From Pterobdella sp. o SKG-2022 (lineage: Eukaryota > Annelida > Clitellata > Hirudinida > Piscicolidae), in contig OZ038327.1 in the NCBI GenBank assembly GCA_964035795.1, positions 4,890,674-4,954,673 of the forward strand: a stretch of DNA of 64,000 nucleotides. Direction: 5' to 3'. Below, in pieces: positions 1 through 13,000 of this stretch (position 1 is the stretch's first letter; the number at the start of each line of letters is the position of its first letter). Both the position numbers and the translations under genes were made by a program. Below the pieces are notes generated by a model, which did no database searches, was not told where the DNA came from, and was given only the letters and a program-made list of their open reading frames with translations.

Positions 1-318
1 AGAATAACACTTTCCGCTAAAGATTCTAGTATCACCATATAGTTAAGCTCCGGTAATTTGAGGTCTGGAAACTTGGTGACGATGTATGAAAAGATGATCT
101 TGTGATGTTTTTCACGTCAGTAATATATTAAGTTCACTCTGCTCTGTTTCAGATGAATGAATCTAGCTTGTCTTTGATAAAAACTGAGATTGACTAGAAA
201 ATGTGAGACTTGACAATGATAAACTACTGCAGTATTGTTTATAACTTACGAAAGTGTAAAAAATTCAACTTTAAAAATTATGAGAAAATTGTCTAAAATA
301 ACTCTTTATTTTTCACAG

Positions 319-2363
319 TTTCAATATTTTCAATATTCAAGGTTTAGCCTTCATTTCTCCAGCAATCTCAACCCACATTTATTTAAGCGCATTTATCTGC
401 TTCGCGTTTGATATTCCTTGTGGATTCGTTGCCTGGATTTTAACACAAAGGTAGTTTTCATTATAGTTTATGAATCTAAAAAATATTAAAAATTGTTTTT
501 GAATATTTCATGGAGAGCAAAAATATTTTCCGCACAATCAAACAATCTTTTTTATCCGATTTGTTACAATCGCATGACTCATACACTCTCTAATTAAATC
601 TTCAGACCCAGTACCCGTTTCCATGTTATATTTTTTGTGTTTTAAACATCTTCAAACAATTTCAATTTTTTTTCTTCTTGAAACAAGCTCAAATTTCTTC
701 CTATAAAAGTAATGGTGCCGTGGCATACTTTCAAACTAATTTAATGCGGTATGTATAAAGCGCTTTTCCTTATAGACCAAAGCGCTTGTTAGAAATTCAA
801 TATAGCGAAAAAAATTTAAAATTGTAGCAACCAATTAGAGCACAGCAAAATATTAACCTTCGTTTCGTCACTCCATCGCAGCAAAAACACACTGTGGAAC
901 AAGTGCTAATTGTAAGCCCACGCGGGATTGAGCCCTGTAACTTTAGATAATTAGTCTGATACTTTACCAGCTGAGCAATATGGACCTACTTCTTTTATGG
1001 CAGTCTGCTGACCTGTCTTTCATAAACATACATTTTGAATAACAGGTTTCTCAATAGAATTCTAAATTTTTGAAATTATTCTCAGATACAATATGAAAAA
1101 CACAATGATTCTTTGCTCTCTTTTATCGGCCTTTTCATCTTTCGTGTGTGTTCTTTTCCTAGTCTTAACAGGTACAAATTTTTCCGTAAATGTGAACCAT
1201 CTATAACAGTTCGAACAATGATTCATGCTAATAATTATTATTTTAGGTGAAACATATACAAACTACACCACAATCATATTTTGTAATGTCTCCAAGTTTT
1301 GTGTGAGTGTGGCTATGGCTATTAACTATGGTTACTCGTGTACTTTGTTCCCTACAAACTTGAGGTGGTTTTTAGGTTTTAGAACTTTTATCATATGAGA
1401 AAAACAAACAGAAAGTATTTTTTAATCTAAATCACAAAGCTTTCGTGAGGCTTGATAATGTAAGTTGCCTCGAATTAAAAAATGCTTGTTTTTTAAAGAC
1501 ATCGTATGTTCTTTTGTGACTGAATTTTACCAGTAGACTTCAAAAAAAATGTTAGCTGGATAAAAAAATTTTTTCTATATGTTCTCATGACTCTCATAAT
1601 TTGAAGTTTACAGGTAACATTAAAAAATACTTTGTGTTTGTTTTTCTTACTATTTGATTAAGGCTATTTATTCTGTCATTTTTGACGAAACTAGACAGTT
1701 AATATCGAAAATTATTTCCTGAAATTTATTAAATCTTTATTGGCACTAAAGCACTACAATTTCTTTGTTTTATTATCTTCAAGTGAAGCTTTCAATATTC
1801 TGAAAATTGAATTTAAATTTTAGAAATTATTTCTATTCATATACATTTTACGAATTTTTTATAAATTAATTTTCGACATTTTATAGAAATCGAGCAAACG
1901 GAATTTGTCGCTTGGTCGCTCAAATTGGTACAATGTCTGCAGCATTTTCTCCTTATGTGGTGAAGAAAAACTTTTCAAAATTTTTTAAATATTCATGAAA
2001 CAGCTCGAATTATCTTTTTTCAATTTTTCCATTTGGTCCAAATGACTATGAATAGTTTTATCTATTTTAAGCATTATAAAGATTCAATCATCATATCTGG
2101 CTCTATTATCTTATTATATAATCTTCCCTACACAGCTCACGGTATTCCCCATAGGAACTTATGTTATATTTGCTGTAAGTTCACTGATGAGTGCACTAAT
2201 ACTCTTAATTTTGCCTGACACCAGTGGTCTGGCTCTACCTGAAACGATCGAAGATATTGAAAATATTTATAAAAGAACAAAAATTTCTGAAAATACAAAA
2301 CTTATTGCAGAGATGAAGAATGTATCCAATACTCAAAATATCGGAAATGTTAAAAGAAGTTGA
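319..2363 (+). CDS. SLC22-family organic ion transporter, 3' part (5 exons)
   Basis: Five exons join in phase: 319-450, 1086-1171, 1247-1364, 1887-1959 and 2136-2363, with stop TGA at 2361-2363. All introns are GT-AG, and phases run 2, 1, 2, 0. The joined product is about 213 residues, the C-terminal 40% of a family usually near 550 aa. It starts at FNIQGLAFISPAIS, matching the YGLSxN-type segment. It contains the conserved TLFPTNLRNRANGICRLV motif (family consensus ELFPTxxRNxxxG) and ends its last helix with LPDTSGLALPETIEDIE (family LPETxGxxLPETIEDxE). Members are 12-TM major-facilitator carriers of organic cations, anions or carnitine at the plasma membrane; about TM7-12 are present. Earlier exons lie upstream of the window. 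The subfamily (OCT, OAT, OCTN) cannot be fixed from this part. The first intron carries a SINE. Confidence 0.9.
742..988 (-). repeat. tRNA-derived SINE, copy 1, split
   Basis: Read on the minus strand this has a tRNA-like head (B-box-like GGGCTCAATCCC at the GGGATTGAGCCC segment), then a body ending in an AAGCGCTTT/AAAGCGCTT tail motif and a GCATTA terminus. The same body recurs at 4799-4969, 30847-31028 and 39543-39708. Compared with those copies, about 75 bp of unrelated AT-rich sequence interrupts the body at roughly 808-884. It lies inside the first visible SLC22 intron. Confidence 0.8.
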
Positions 2364-2929
2364 AAATATTTCAGATTATATAACATTCTGTTCCGAAATT
2401 GCTTAGAAGGGCGTTACTGTTTGATATTTTACCATTATATTATTTGGGGTTTGTATCAGCTTAGGCTCATATTTTTATCTATCATACAACACCCCCAATA
2501 TTTGACTCATCATCAAAATAATTTTTTCAAAACAAAGTTTTAGCAAAGCAACTTTGAAGTTTTTCATACATCCAACTTACATTATCAAATACTCATTATT
2601 TGTGTAACCTTTTGCTTTTTGTCTCATGAAGTACAATTTGAATAGCATCTTTTCAAACCAATTGAACTTTTTCTTGCTTCTAGTCTTTTGTTCAGCTTGG
2701 TGATGATGCCACAAGTGTGCTTCATTTCCTTAAGCTTTACTTAGCCTGTCCGAAGCTATGTTTTTTTTCAAGCGGCCAAGTTTTCTTTTTCCCTGTAACC
2801 TAGTTATCAAATTTTTTGTTTCAAGAAATCGTCAATTTATGGACAGTGCATTTTCATGGTAGCCATGTGTATTCTTGGCACAAACATAATACAAAAATAT
2901 TTGTGTAATAACTTTGCATCGAAGAATTT
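2364..2929. other. 3' flank of the SLC22 gene, no gene seen
   Basis: AT-rich sequence after the stop codon, presumably 3' UTR and spacer. I found no coding exon, RNA gene or repeat match here. Confidence 0.5.
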
Positions 2930-3120
2930 GCTCCCACTTTTGATTACTTACCTATGCCTATCGTCCCTAACCGGGACATGGGCCCCCAACAAAAAATCTC
3001 TAGCTGTTTCTGTCTTGAGCGAGCGTTTCCAACTGTCTCCATGTGAGAGCCATCTTTTTGACATCAGCATCTGCGTCACTTCACAATGTGTTTCGTGGTC
3101 TGCTTCACTTTTGATGCTTG
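2930..3120 (-). mobile_element. LINE 3' coding remnant (RTE/CR1-like)
   Basis: Minus-strand reading gives LTWRQLETLAQDRN, a stop, then FFVGGPCPG. This resembles the C-terminal tail of RTE/CR1-like reverse transcriptase polyproteins, where a W-x-x-L-A-x-DR-x-x-W-R run precedes a VGGLC-type end. Stops interrupt it, so it is a dead fragment. The assignment is by pattern only. Confidence 0.5.
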
Positions 3121-4148
3121 TCTGAAATTTATAGAAATGCTTTAGAAGGAAAAACCATCTTTTTTTTAAAACTGCAATAAACTTGAACTTTTTAAAACTA
3201 ACCTATACTTGCCTCACTTAAATCCACCCAGAGTCAAACGCCTGACTTTTTCATGGTAAGGATGGGAAGCAACACGGCAAGATTGTTGCTTCTCTTCTTC
3301 ATAACATAGATTTTCTACGGAGAACTTTTTGTATGTGTTTTTCGCAAAAGCTCTCACAATATGATTTTTTGTGAAGAAGTTATCAAAAACAAAAAATAGA
3401 TGTTAGAGTGGAAAACTGGTGCAGCACAAACTATGAAAAAAGATAAGAAACAACTAAAAATTTTCTGAGGTTTATTATAGTGATGTTTAACCCAGGGAGT
3501 TTCAAGATCACGATTATGAAATAAAAGTCTTTAAAATGTAGGATTAATTTTTCAAAACAATTCAATAAAATCATCATGCACTTTTTCAACGTAGACATTT
3601 TTAAGCGTCGTTTTGACAGCGCAGGTTCAACTTGGTTTATCCCCTTGTAGCCCACATTTACGTGTACAAAAATCAAATAAAAGGTGCATCTAAAAGTTAT
3701 AATCAGTTTATTTAATGAAACTATTAAATATACTTAGTCGTATTTAGAGTATTATTGAGTTAATATAAAAACAAAAAGATTTTCAAAAAATTCAAACAAT
3801 TCGGAAGTGGTCGGACCATGAAAATAAAAAAACGAGAAGTTTTGTCGGCTTTTATGACAACGGTGAACTGCCACACTATGCGATCAGAAGAGGCAGTCTT
3901 GGAGCATGACATTGCATCAACACTAACCAGACCATTTTATAAACATATATTTATCAGTTTAAAATATTTAAAATTTCAACCATGCAAGCTGTTTTTAATT
4001 TTTAATTGTGTTTCAAACTGAAAGCAAACTAACAATAAATGTTTGTTTAAGCAATAAATGTATCTGAAATTTCCTCATTTATAAAACTAAATCAAGAAAA
4101 CTAGCAATAACAAAGTTAAATCAAAAGGCACTAATAATTTTTCCCTTA
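3121..4148. other. Intergenic between convergent genes, nothing identified
   Basis: AT-rich spacer between the SLC22 gene (+) and the membrane-protein gene (-). Two frames of 67-81 codons occur but show no family motif and no splice-supported structure. Confidence 0.4.
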
Positions 4149-7100
4149 TTAATAAATTTGTAATTTTATTCTTTTTTCGAAAAATCGACTTTTTGATACA
4201 AACTTTTCAGGATTTTCGTTTCTTTCACCTTTAGTTGCATTCAGCTTATGATAGATACAAGAGCTGCAAAAGAATATTGATTTTAAATTACTTTTTGACA
4301 ATCTCAAATAGATTTTGTTAATAAAAGGATTTACAATATTCTTTTAATTGAGTTTATTAGTCTATGATACTCACAAGCAAATGAAAAGTATCCCGAAAAG
4401 GACCAGCAGGGAAAGTAGAATGTAACATATACCGATGTCTACAAATAAGTTTTTTTTTAAATTACGAAATAGTTTAGAATTTTAACTAAATAATAATAAT
4501 TAGAAAACAAAGCAATCTTAATATTTTATTTTTAATTAAAAAGCTTGGTTGATGAAAAGCTGAATACTACAATTGCTATGTATTTTTGTATAATTTCAAA
4601 GCACGCTATATTATAATGCCAAAACAAACTGTCGCAGGGTTGGGGGTCTGTAGGGGTAAGTTTTGAAATGATTAGTTCTCATTTAATTAAATAGAATTTA
4701 ATTTAGTGTTAAGAAGCACTTTCCCTCATAGATCAAAGCGAAATTTAATCCAGCGATGTGTGAAAATTTTCGACCCAAGACAGCATCTAAACCGGTAATA
4801 ATGCAGTATTTATAAAGCGCTTTTCCTTATAGATCAAAGCGCTTGCTACAAATTTAATGTAGCGAAAACAGATTGTGGAACAGGTGCTAATTGTCGGCCC
4901 ACGCGGGATCGAATCCGGCAACTTTTAGATAATTAGTCTAATGCTCAACCATTGAGCTATAGGGGCCGGTAGTTACAGAAAATTCGACTAACTTTCTTCC
5001 AGTTGAGTTATAGAGCAGACACCCAAATGAAAAATATTTCATCAAAAGGAATTAACTAAAGTCAGTTTTTTTTCTCGAAAAGCCCCATCGATAAATTGAT
5101 CAACGTGGAACTTCAAATCGTTCCACATATGGACTTAGCTGCGCACTTACATAAAATTTTTTCCCACGTTTAAAGACTAAGAGAATACTTTTTTCAAAAG
5201 TTTGTGTTCAAAAAAGAGTGAATGAAAAAAATGGTATGTGGCGTTAGTAACGGTTATGGGGTCTGAGAAACAAATATCTCATCGGTATATAATCATTGGC
5301 CAACAAAGCCTTTAAGCATTCAACTAAAAAATTAGACAACAAAAAACCTCTCAAATTGAGGCTGTTCAAATAAAAAATTCATGAATCGATTGTTAAAAGG
5401 CTGAAATACTCACTCTTTCGTCCTCCTTCTATTTTACCTTTGTGAGAAATAGTTACGTTATTAGGAAATTTGAAAATCACATTAAAAACTAACTTATATT
5501 GATTTCATTTATGCGGTAATACCACTCGTTGCTAGGTGTTAGAGTAAAATAAAAATAGTCAACATCTTGTTTAAATTCAATTTCACAATGTCCAAGACCA
5601 CATTTTGTGACTTTTCCAGTAGAATCTTCCATGTATATATTTTCAGTGGTTTTTTCGTTGTCTTTTCTTAAGCTGAAAAAGTTTGGTTTGTGTATTATAT
5701 CATGGAAAAACTTTTATTGATTTTCATTAAGTTTCTATAAAAATGAAACAAATAAATAACATAAGAACTTTGGGCGACAGTCGAGGCTCTCCATGATTAG
5801 CCAAAGACCTTTTTTGCTCACCGTGTCGAACGCCTTCGTTAAATCGATAAACGTTACATATAGTCCTTTGTTCTGCTACTGACACTTTTCTTGAAGCTGT
5901 CAAAAAAAAAAATATGTCTGTGGTACCCCAGTTGGCTCTGAAACCACACTGGATTTCTGGGAAGTGGTCTCTTGCAACAGTAGGTACTAACCTATTTAGG
6001 AGCTCACGAGCAAAAATTTTATCTGCAATAGAGAGAAGTGATCCCCCTGTAGTTAGAGCAGTGAGACTTTTTCTCTTTATTTTTGTATAGAGTAATAAAA
6101 ACTGAATTCTGGAGATCTTCTGGCAATTACCTTCATTCCCAACAACTGACAAGGAGTTCGTGTAATGCTGGACCACATTTTTTCAAAATTCGAGTAAAAT
6201 TTCATCAATTTCTGCTGCCTTGCCACCCTTCATCTCCTTTTTTCCTTTGGTAAGCTCTTGCATTGTGGGTGGTTTGTCCATTATGACTTTCACTGGCAGC
6301 TGAATGATGCAGAGTAGTGCTGAGTCTTGGAAGATTCGATCAGTATTAAACAGGGCCTGGAAATGTTTTGTCCAACGGCACAAGATGGCTGTCTTGTACT
6401 TGAGAAGTGTCTGTCCATCTGCACTACGCAAAGAACCCTGAGTCTGATACGTGGGCCATATACTGTATTGAGGGCTTCATAAAAAACTTTGAAGTCACCA
6501 GCATCAACACATCGCTGAGTTCTAACTGCAAGGTTGGTCCACCATTTACTTTGCATAACTCGAAGCTTAAAGCGGATTTGATAGAAAGCAGCTTTCTTCG
6601 CAGGACATGACGAGTGAACCATGCAGACCTGGTGAGCTGATCTCTTCTCTTCTAGCAATTTCTGGATTTCTACATTGTTTTCGTCAAACCAGTCTTTATT
6701 TCTTCTAGTGGCAAACCCAAGGACTTCTTCAGAAGTCTGAAGATGGTAGTTTTCAGTTTTTCCTAGTGTGTTTCGAGAGAAGAATCTTCTGGAAAACTGC
6801 TATTTCCAAGCTTGGCCTGTAAGTTTGTCTGGGAGTCAGTTTTCACTTCAGCTGATTGTAGCATGCTGAGTTTGAAATTTTTCTTAAGTGGCTTTCTATT
6901 TTTTGGTTTTGGTTTGAAGTGCATTCTGAGTTTGCATCGCACAAAGCGGTGATCAGTATGACATTCTGCGCTGAGCATTAATTTGGTGTGCAAAACATCC
7001 TTGAGATCTCCAGCAGTAAGCTCCCGTTTTCGTTGCAATTTCCAACGCCATGTCTGCCCAGTACCCCTTTCCAGGCAGCTGCGTTTTGGCCCACTCTAGC

Positions 7101-9553
7101 ATTGAAATCACCAAAAATTGAGATCTTGTTGTCTGTAGGGATGCTTTGGAGAAGACTACGGAGTTTTGAGTAAAAATTATTTTTTACAGCAGGCTTAGCT
7201 TGAAGGGTCGGAGCGTTTTACACTAAAAAGCGTCACATACTTCTTGTTCTCAAGAGGTAGGCGCATTGACATAATACGGTCGAAATGACGAGATGGCAGG
7301 TTTTACAGCTTCGATGCGATGAAGGTGCTGAGCATGAAGCCAACACCAGAGACGCTTAGCTTTTGCAGGTTTTCTAGACCAGAAGAGGGTGTATTCGGCG
7401 CCATGCTCCTGTAAACTGCCTTCTTCTGGAAGGCGAACTTCAGTGAGAGCAGAAATCTCAATATCGAGCCTGGACAGTTCATGCGCAATAAGGGCCGAGT
7501 GACGTGCAGGCCGGTTGCTGCCGGTTTGTCAAGTATGGTTCTGATGTTCCAGCATGCCAGTTTCATTGTTTTGACATCTTTATATGTGGATGCATAACTT
7601 TTTTCCTTTAGTGATTTTTACCGCGTGAAAAGATGGCCTTGACCGCGGTTAGCCAACTGGGGGGAAATGAGAGACGAGCTTTGGCTTAGGTCATATTTTC
7701 TAGACCCCTTTCCAAGTGGGACAAGCAGTGCGTCTCTAAATAAAGCTGCTTGGTCGTTTAGGGTGCTGCCGGGTGATGCTGTCGTCTCTGGGTCAGCATC
7801 AGACGACCAATATCCTGAACCACCTGCATGAAGGATTGGAGCTGCGGCTTCCAGTGACATCCGCACCTGCCGTTTTTGCTCTTTTCTCATCGCTATAGGG
7901 TTTGGTAAAGAACGTGAACTTCGAGCCAGCGCAATGGATTTTTTTAGGTGGAGTACAGTATGCGCAGTTTTGGCCCCACTCTTTACACTCGAGGTTCATC
8001 TGTCATGGCCTAGCAAGCTAGGACTGAAAGTCGATCTGAAAGGAAAAAAAAACCTAGATGTAACCAAAATACTAAACTACTTGGATTTGTGTTTCGAAAA
8101 AGGTAACAGAGCCTACAAACATTGTTTTAATCACCAATTCATAGACAAAGCACTGAAATTTTAAAAACAGAACTTTGAAGTCATTGGCTTTAAAACACAG
8201 AATATCAAAAATATCATGAAAACGTTAGCTCACAAAAAGAGGAAAAATTCCTTTTCATTTCTGCAAAGACTACTAGTTTAACTGTCTGATATAGTAATGA
8301 GAGTTTTCATGCGTAGAAGAGAAAATCAGGGTGCCAATACATTTTTTTCTTCAGACTTTACCGAAAACCAATTTGCCGAGTAGACTGAAAGATTGTGACG
8401 AATTAGAAAGGACTCAAACAGCTCTTGGACCTGCACTTTTTTTGCTCCAGTTTAACGCGGGAGTATTTAAAATTTACACGTAAAAATTCGTGTGCAAAAT
8501 TTATTTTAGAAAATATTAGTTTCTTTAAAAATAAATATATCTAAAAATCTCATTTTGAAGTTAAAACCGAAAAAAGTTCTTTTTTTTAGTAATTACATTC
8601 AATTTCATATTCCTTTAATACAAAAGTTACCATCAATCAGAAGTATTCCTTTCCAATCTATCATCTTCGAAGGTTCCTCAAACGTCAACAGTTCAATTTT
8701 TTCTATAAAACGTTTTCCCAAACTATCCTCATCTTTACAAGGGCACCCGTCGCTTAAAACACCCAAGAAATTAACAGATGTTTTGTCCCTGAAACAGTGA
8801 AGCATAGAGAATATGCAATATGATAAGGTGATATGGAGGTGAAAGTAAGCTGGCTTTAGAGAAAAATATTCAAGGAATACGGTTTAATTATAAAATATGG
8901 AATTTTATACTTTTCAATTTCATGCGTGATGAAAAATAAGCAAGTGCTTTTTTGTAGTTGAAAGCGACAGAGAAATGAAAAATTGAGAAAAAAAATAAAC
9001 ATTATAAAAGCAGTGATTATATTTGAATAACTTTATCATACATGTCAATAAAAAAAAAATAAATTTTTGAGTATTTTCAAAACTTAATATGTAAAATTGC
9101 GAAAGTCACCAAGAATTCCAGGTGTTGAACATTGCAAGCTCTGTTTGTTCAATAAATTTAATCTTCAACGTGTTGTTTGGGTAACTGAGCGATCAAATCT
9201 TTTTCTCTTCTACCATATATGCTTTCAGCTTAAAATGATCTACCTCCCAGTTGACTTCACAAGATTGATCATGGTGGGTTACTGATGAAAAGCATTTAAT
9301 GATTACTATAGACAATTCATTACTGTAGTCAAAACATTTACTATAGTCAATTTTTATATTTTAAATGAATTCGTATCTATATGTTTCAATTTTGACAAAA
9401 TAAACAAAAAAATATTGTAAACAAACTATGCCTTCACAAAATTTAAAACTTACTTTGAGGTTTCGACTGCACAGAGAAAGAAAACATACATATTAAAAAA
9501 ACAGCTATGAGCATCGTCAACAGCTCAATGTTTCCTTTGAAATGACGTGGCAT
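4149..9553 (-). CDS. Probable type I membrane protein, multi-exon
   Basis: Minus-strand exons: 9553-9454, 9281-9110, 8788-8631, 5672-5494, 4438-4375 and 4263-4149 (stop TAA 4151-4149). Exons 1-3 join in phase (1, then 2), and the last three join in phase (1, then 2). Between 8631 and 5672 the phases disagree (1 versus 2), so at least one exon is missing from my model. Exon 1 begins MPRHFKGNIELLTMLIAVFL, a basic stretch then a hydrophobic core like a signal peptide. Middle exons are hydrophilic with paired cysteines (SDGCPCKDED; KCGLGHCE). Exon 4438-4375 encodes one TM helix (CYILLSLLVLFGILFIC). The last exon is a basic tail. An in-frame TGA lies at 9195-9193. I do not recognise the family. 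The gene could be a pseudogene if the TGA is real. Confidence 0.6.
4709..4969 (-). repeat. tRNA-derived SINE, copy 2, with a partial tail in front
   Basis: A near-complete minus-strand SINE at 4799-4969 has the tRNA-like head GGCCC...AGCTCAATGG with B box GGATTCGATCCC. Its body contains a CACCTGTTCCACA-type motif and ends in the AAGCGCTT repeat and GCATTA. A second, decayed copy of the tail lies at 4709-4760. It sits in the last third of the minus-strand membrane-protein gene, in the intron between exons 5672-5494 and 4438-4375. Confidence 0.8.
5727..7990 (-). mobile_element. RTE/CR1-like LINE, family A, copy 1
   Basis: Minus-strand frames in order: a 5' leader near 7890-7620 (AAAPILHAGGSGYWSSDADP); the endonuclease start KLACWNIRTILDKPAATGLH near 7566; FGDFNARVG near 7110; a linker with CHTDHRFVRCKLRMHFKPKP near 6950; then a reverse transcriptase start with GGSLLSIADKIFARELLNRL and QCGFRANWGTTD near 6050-5900. 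Stops and frameshifts break it into seven or more frames. It is cut off inside the RT domain at 5727. The family is the endonuclease-RT type often mislabelled craniofacial development protein 2-like. It occupies the large intron of the minus-strand membrane-protein gene, in the same orientation. Copies recur at 15790-17660 and 49750-50810. Confidence 0.88.
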
Positions 9554-10080
9554 AAAATTAATATATCTAATAACATTTAAAATTAAATAGAAAAGTGAGT
9601 AATATTTCTGAAATTTTTTGGGAAAAATGGAGAAAAGAGGGTTTATTACGTAGTTTTCTAGCGAAATTTGCATGTAAAAGCTGAGTTGATGAAAGTTAAA
9701 AGTTTTATTGATTGTGAATAAAAAAGATTGCAAATAAGCAGATTAAAAAGTCATCGGTTGTAGACATTAGTCGAATGAAACTGTCTAAGGATCTGCTAAA
9801 CGCGATGTTCAATTTTATTTAATTAATAGTCCCGAAAGAAGCAGGCATACACGTGGTCGGGATGTGTTTCTGCGAAAAAACCAAATCTGCTTCATCACAC
9901 TTTGTTCTCTCCCCCAACAAAAAGAGGATCTCAAGCCAAGCCATCTTTTTATGCCTCCCCCCATGACTCGGACTGGTGGAAAAGAACCCAGTTGCTTATT
10001 GCAAGAGATTTTTAAAGCAAATCGAGACCTATGTGATACTGTACATTTTGCACCCACAGAATTACTTCATACCAAACCTT
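9554..10080. other. Upstream of membrane-protein gene, nothing firm
   Basis: Holds the presumed promoter side of the minus-strand gene that starts at 9553. The first-exon frame stays open upstream to 9733, so an earlier start cannot be excluded. Composition turns A+C-rich near 9900, where the next LINE seems to begin. Confidence 0.4.
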
Positions 10081-13000
10081 CATTGAATGCAATCACACCA
10101 CCCCACACTGGATCAACTTCAAAATTTTACACATCAAACTCAAAACCGACTCACTCTTATTCATATGTCACATCTATTAAGCCCCCACCCCAAAAACTTC
10201 TTTCTACACAACCAACCCTACTACAATAGCCCCCCTCTTCCCAAACACACTAACAAACTAAAAAAAACACCCAAAACCAACCAACACTCTCCACAACCAC
10301 GCTAAACAACATCAACATACTACAACTCAAAATCAACACAATCAGCAAAAAATCAACTGAACTCACCCATTTAAGATACAAACAAAAAATAAACATCATC
10401 ACACTACAAGAAACCAACTTCAAAAATACTCAAAATCCCACTCATTCTCAACTTATCACCACTCAGGTTAGACAGAGCTTTTTCCCAAAAAGGTGAAGGT
10501 CTTCTAACTTACATCGATAACAATATAACCTAATCACAAATCCCTACCCTCACAAACCTAATCACCAAAAACATTGAACCCTAAAAATACATCTCAAACA
10601 CATCAATCTTCACATCTCAAACGTCTACATCCCACCCAACACCAACAACATAGATAACTCAATCACCAACCTCTTCACTCACCTCACAAGCCTTCCTAAC
10701 TCAATAATTACAAATAACTTCAATGCTCATTCTCAATCATGGCACTTTTTCTTCACAGATCACAGAGACCAACTCATAACCCCATTAATACTCAACTCAA
10801 ACCAATCTCGACCAAAACACTCTCAGCTGGCTACCGTTCAACCCAAACCAAAAACCCTCCTTTTCTGACCTCACAACTGTTAACATCTCAATATCAACCA
10901 ACCTCATCTGGCAAAACTTAAAACCTTGGACTTCGACCATCTTCCCATCTAAATCACATTAAAAAAAATACAAAATAAAAATGAATAAACCCCACAGAAC
11001 CCTTATCAATTACAAAAACCAACTGGCTTTAATACACTCAAAGCTTAAACACACTCAAAAACACCCCATTTCACGAAAACCCCCAAACAGTAAACCACCT
11101 CATAACAAACGCTACACTCACTTCAGAACGCAAAAACATCCCCAAAGGCACAATAAAACCCACCCACTCCCCGAAAACATCACTAGTTTCAAAACTTTAC
11201 CACACCAGAACCATCGATGACAAAGACCCCTTACTAACCACATTCATTCATCAAATCAAACATCTAATCCAACTGTATAAAAAAAATGGGAAGAGCCCTT
11301 GAAAGCCGACTGGGGTCATAAGAAAAAAAGACCACGTTCAATGGAATAAAATAAATACTCTCAACCCCAAAAAAACCATCACTTCTACCAACACAACCAT
11401 CACTCACAACAAACAAACAACCCACACTGACACAAATAAATCCAACACACTCAACAGCTACTTCAAATCAACCACAAAACACTCTCTCAGCTCCAGAATA
11501 ATTAATGTTGTAGGTAGTTTTCCCTCCAACGAACATTCTTCACCACACGACATGACCAAAGCATTTGACACGGTCAAAATTCACCAACTCATCCACAAAA
11601 TACAAAACACCCAAATACCCACAACCACAAAAAAATTCTCAGCCAACTACATAAAAGGCCACCAACAATATGCAACATACAACAATCTAACATCCAAACC
11701 TACAAACATTAAAGTAGGAGTTCCCCAAGGGGGTGTCCTATCACCCACACTATTCAACATTACATGTCAGAATTCCCATCCCCAAGAATAACTCAATCAA
11801 CTTTATCACCTATGCAGACGACATCACTATAATCTCATCTCACCCTAACACCAACATAGCCATCCAAAACCTCCTACTATATTTTAATGAGATTCACACA
11901 TGGGCTCACACTAACAAGCTCAAAATCAATCTAACCAAAATCACAACAACCCCCATGACCCCCGACTCTTCGGAATAGAACAAAAAAAGTTAACATCCAT
12001 ATCAACAACACCCCCATCCCCCCACCTCCAAACCTACCATCCTTGACCTTATTTCGACCCCAAACTAAACTTCTCTACCTACATAAACAGCACCATCACA
12101 AAGCCCAGAAATCACTCAAACTTATAAAACTAATAATATCAACACACTGGGGCAAAAGCAAGGAGACACATACAAAAAAATACTCTTCCCCTTCATTGAA
12201 TACGCTAGCACCATTTGGTCACCCATCATCTCATCCCCTTTTTTCAACAAATTCAAAAAAATTCAAAAAGCAGCTTTGAGAAAAGACACGTGCTGCATCC
12301 AAAACACCCAACACCTCTACTCAGAAACCAAAATCCTCCCACTTCAAACCCACCTTTAGCTTCACGCATCACAGATCATACAAAATGCCTCACACCTTAC
12401 CCACTTTTTACACTCACAACAAATACACCTACTTTAAATGACCATAAAGACATTAGGAATTTATTATTATTTAAAAATGGTGTTACATAAAAGGCCTTAT
12501 TTTATTATCGTTGCTTACATATACCCTTTTTATTATCTCTGATTTACATGATAGCTCATCTCACTTTATAATTTTAATGATATTTTTTTGCAATAACTAT
12601 GGTGTTTAGAATTAACTTTTATCTATTGCCATAGTAATATCAATAAAACAGTTCTTATACTTGAAAATGTAACGTTGATAACAAAAAGCTTCGTATCTTA
12701 ATAAACTAACAAGTGTTCTAAAATTATATTCACGAAAATAGTACACGAATACATATTATCCACCCACAACAAAGTCCTCAACAAACAACCCCCTCCCATA
12801 CACGACTCAGAAACCAGTTCAGATCACCACACACGACGCACCTTTGCCCAACTCAGATCAAAAAAATCGTTTTCATCATCTCATCCCTCACCTTCATGCC
12901 CACTCTGCCATACAAACCCTCATGACATCCCTCACCTTTCCATCTGCCCCAAAATAATTATCACACTGGGACCCAAAAGTCTGTGGACCGACCCTATGAG

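Noticed and set aside
9193..9195. Selenocysteine codon in the membrane-protein gene
   Set aside because: No SECIS-like element was recognised in the 3' flank and the family is unknown; a null or an error is simpler.
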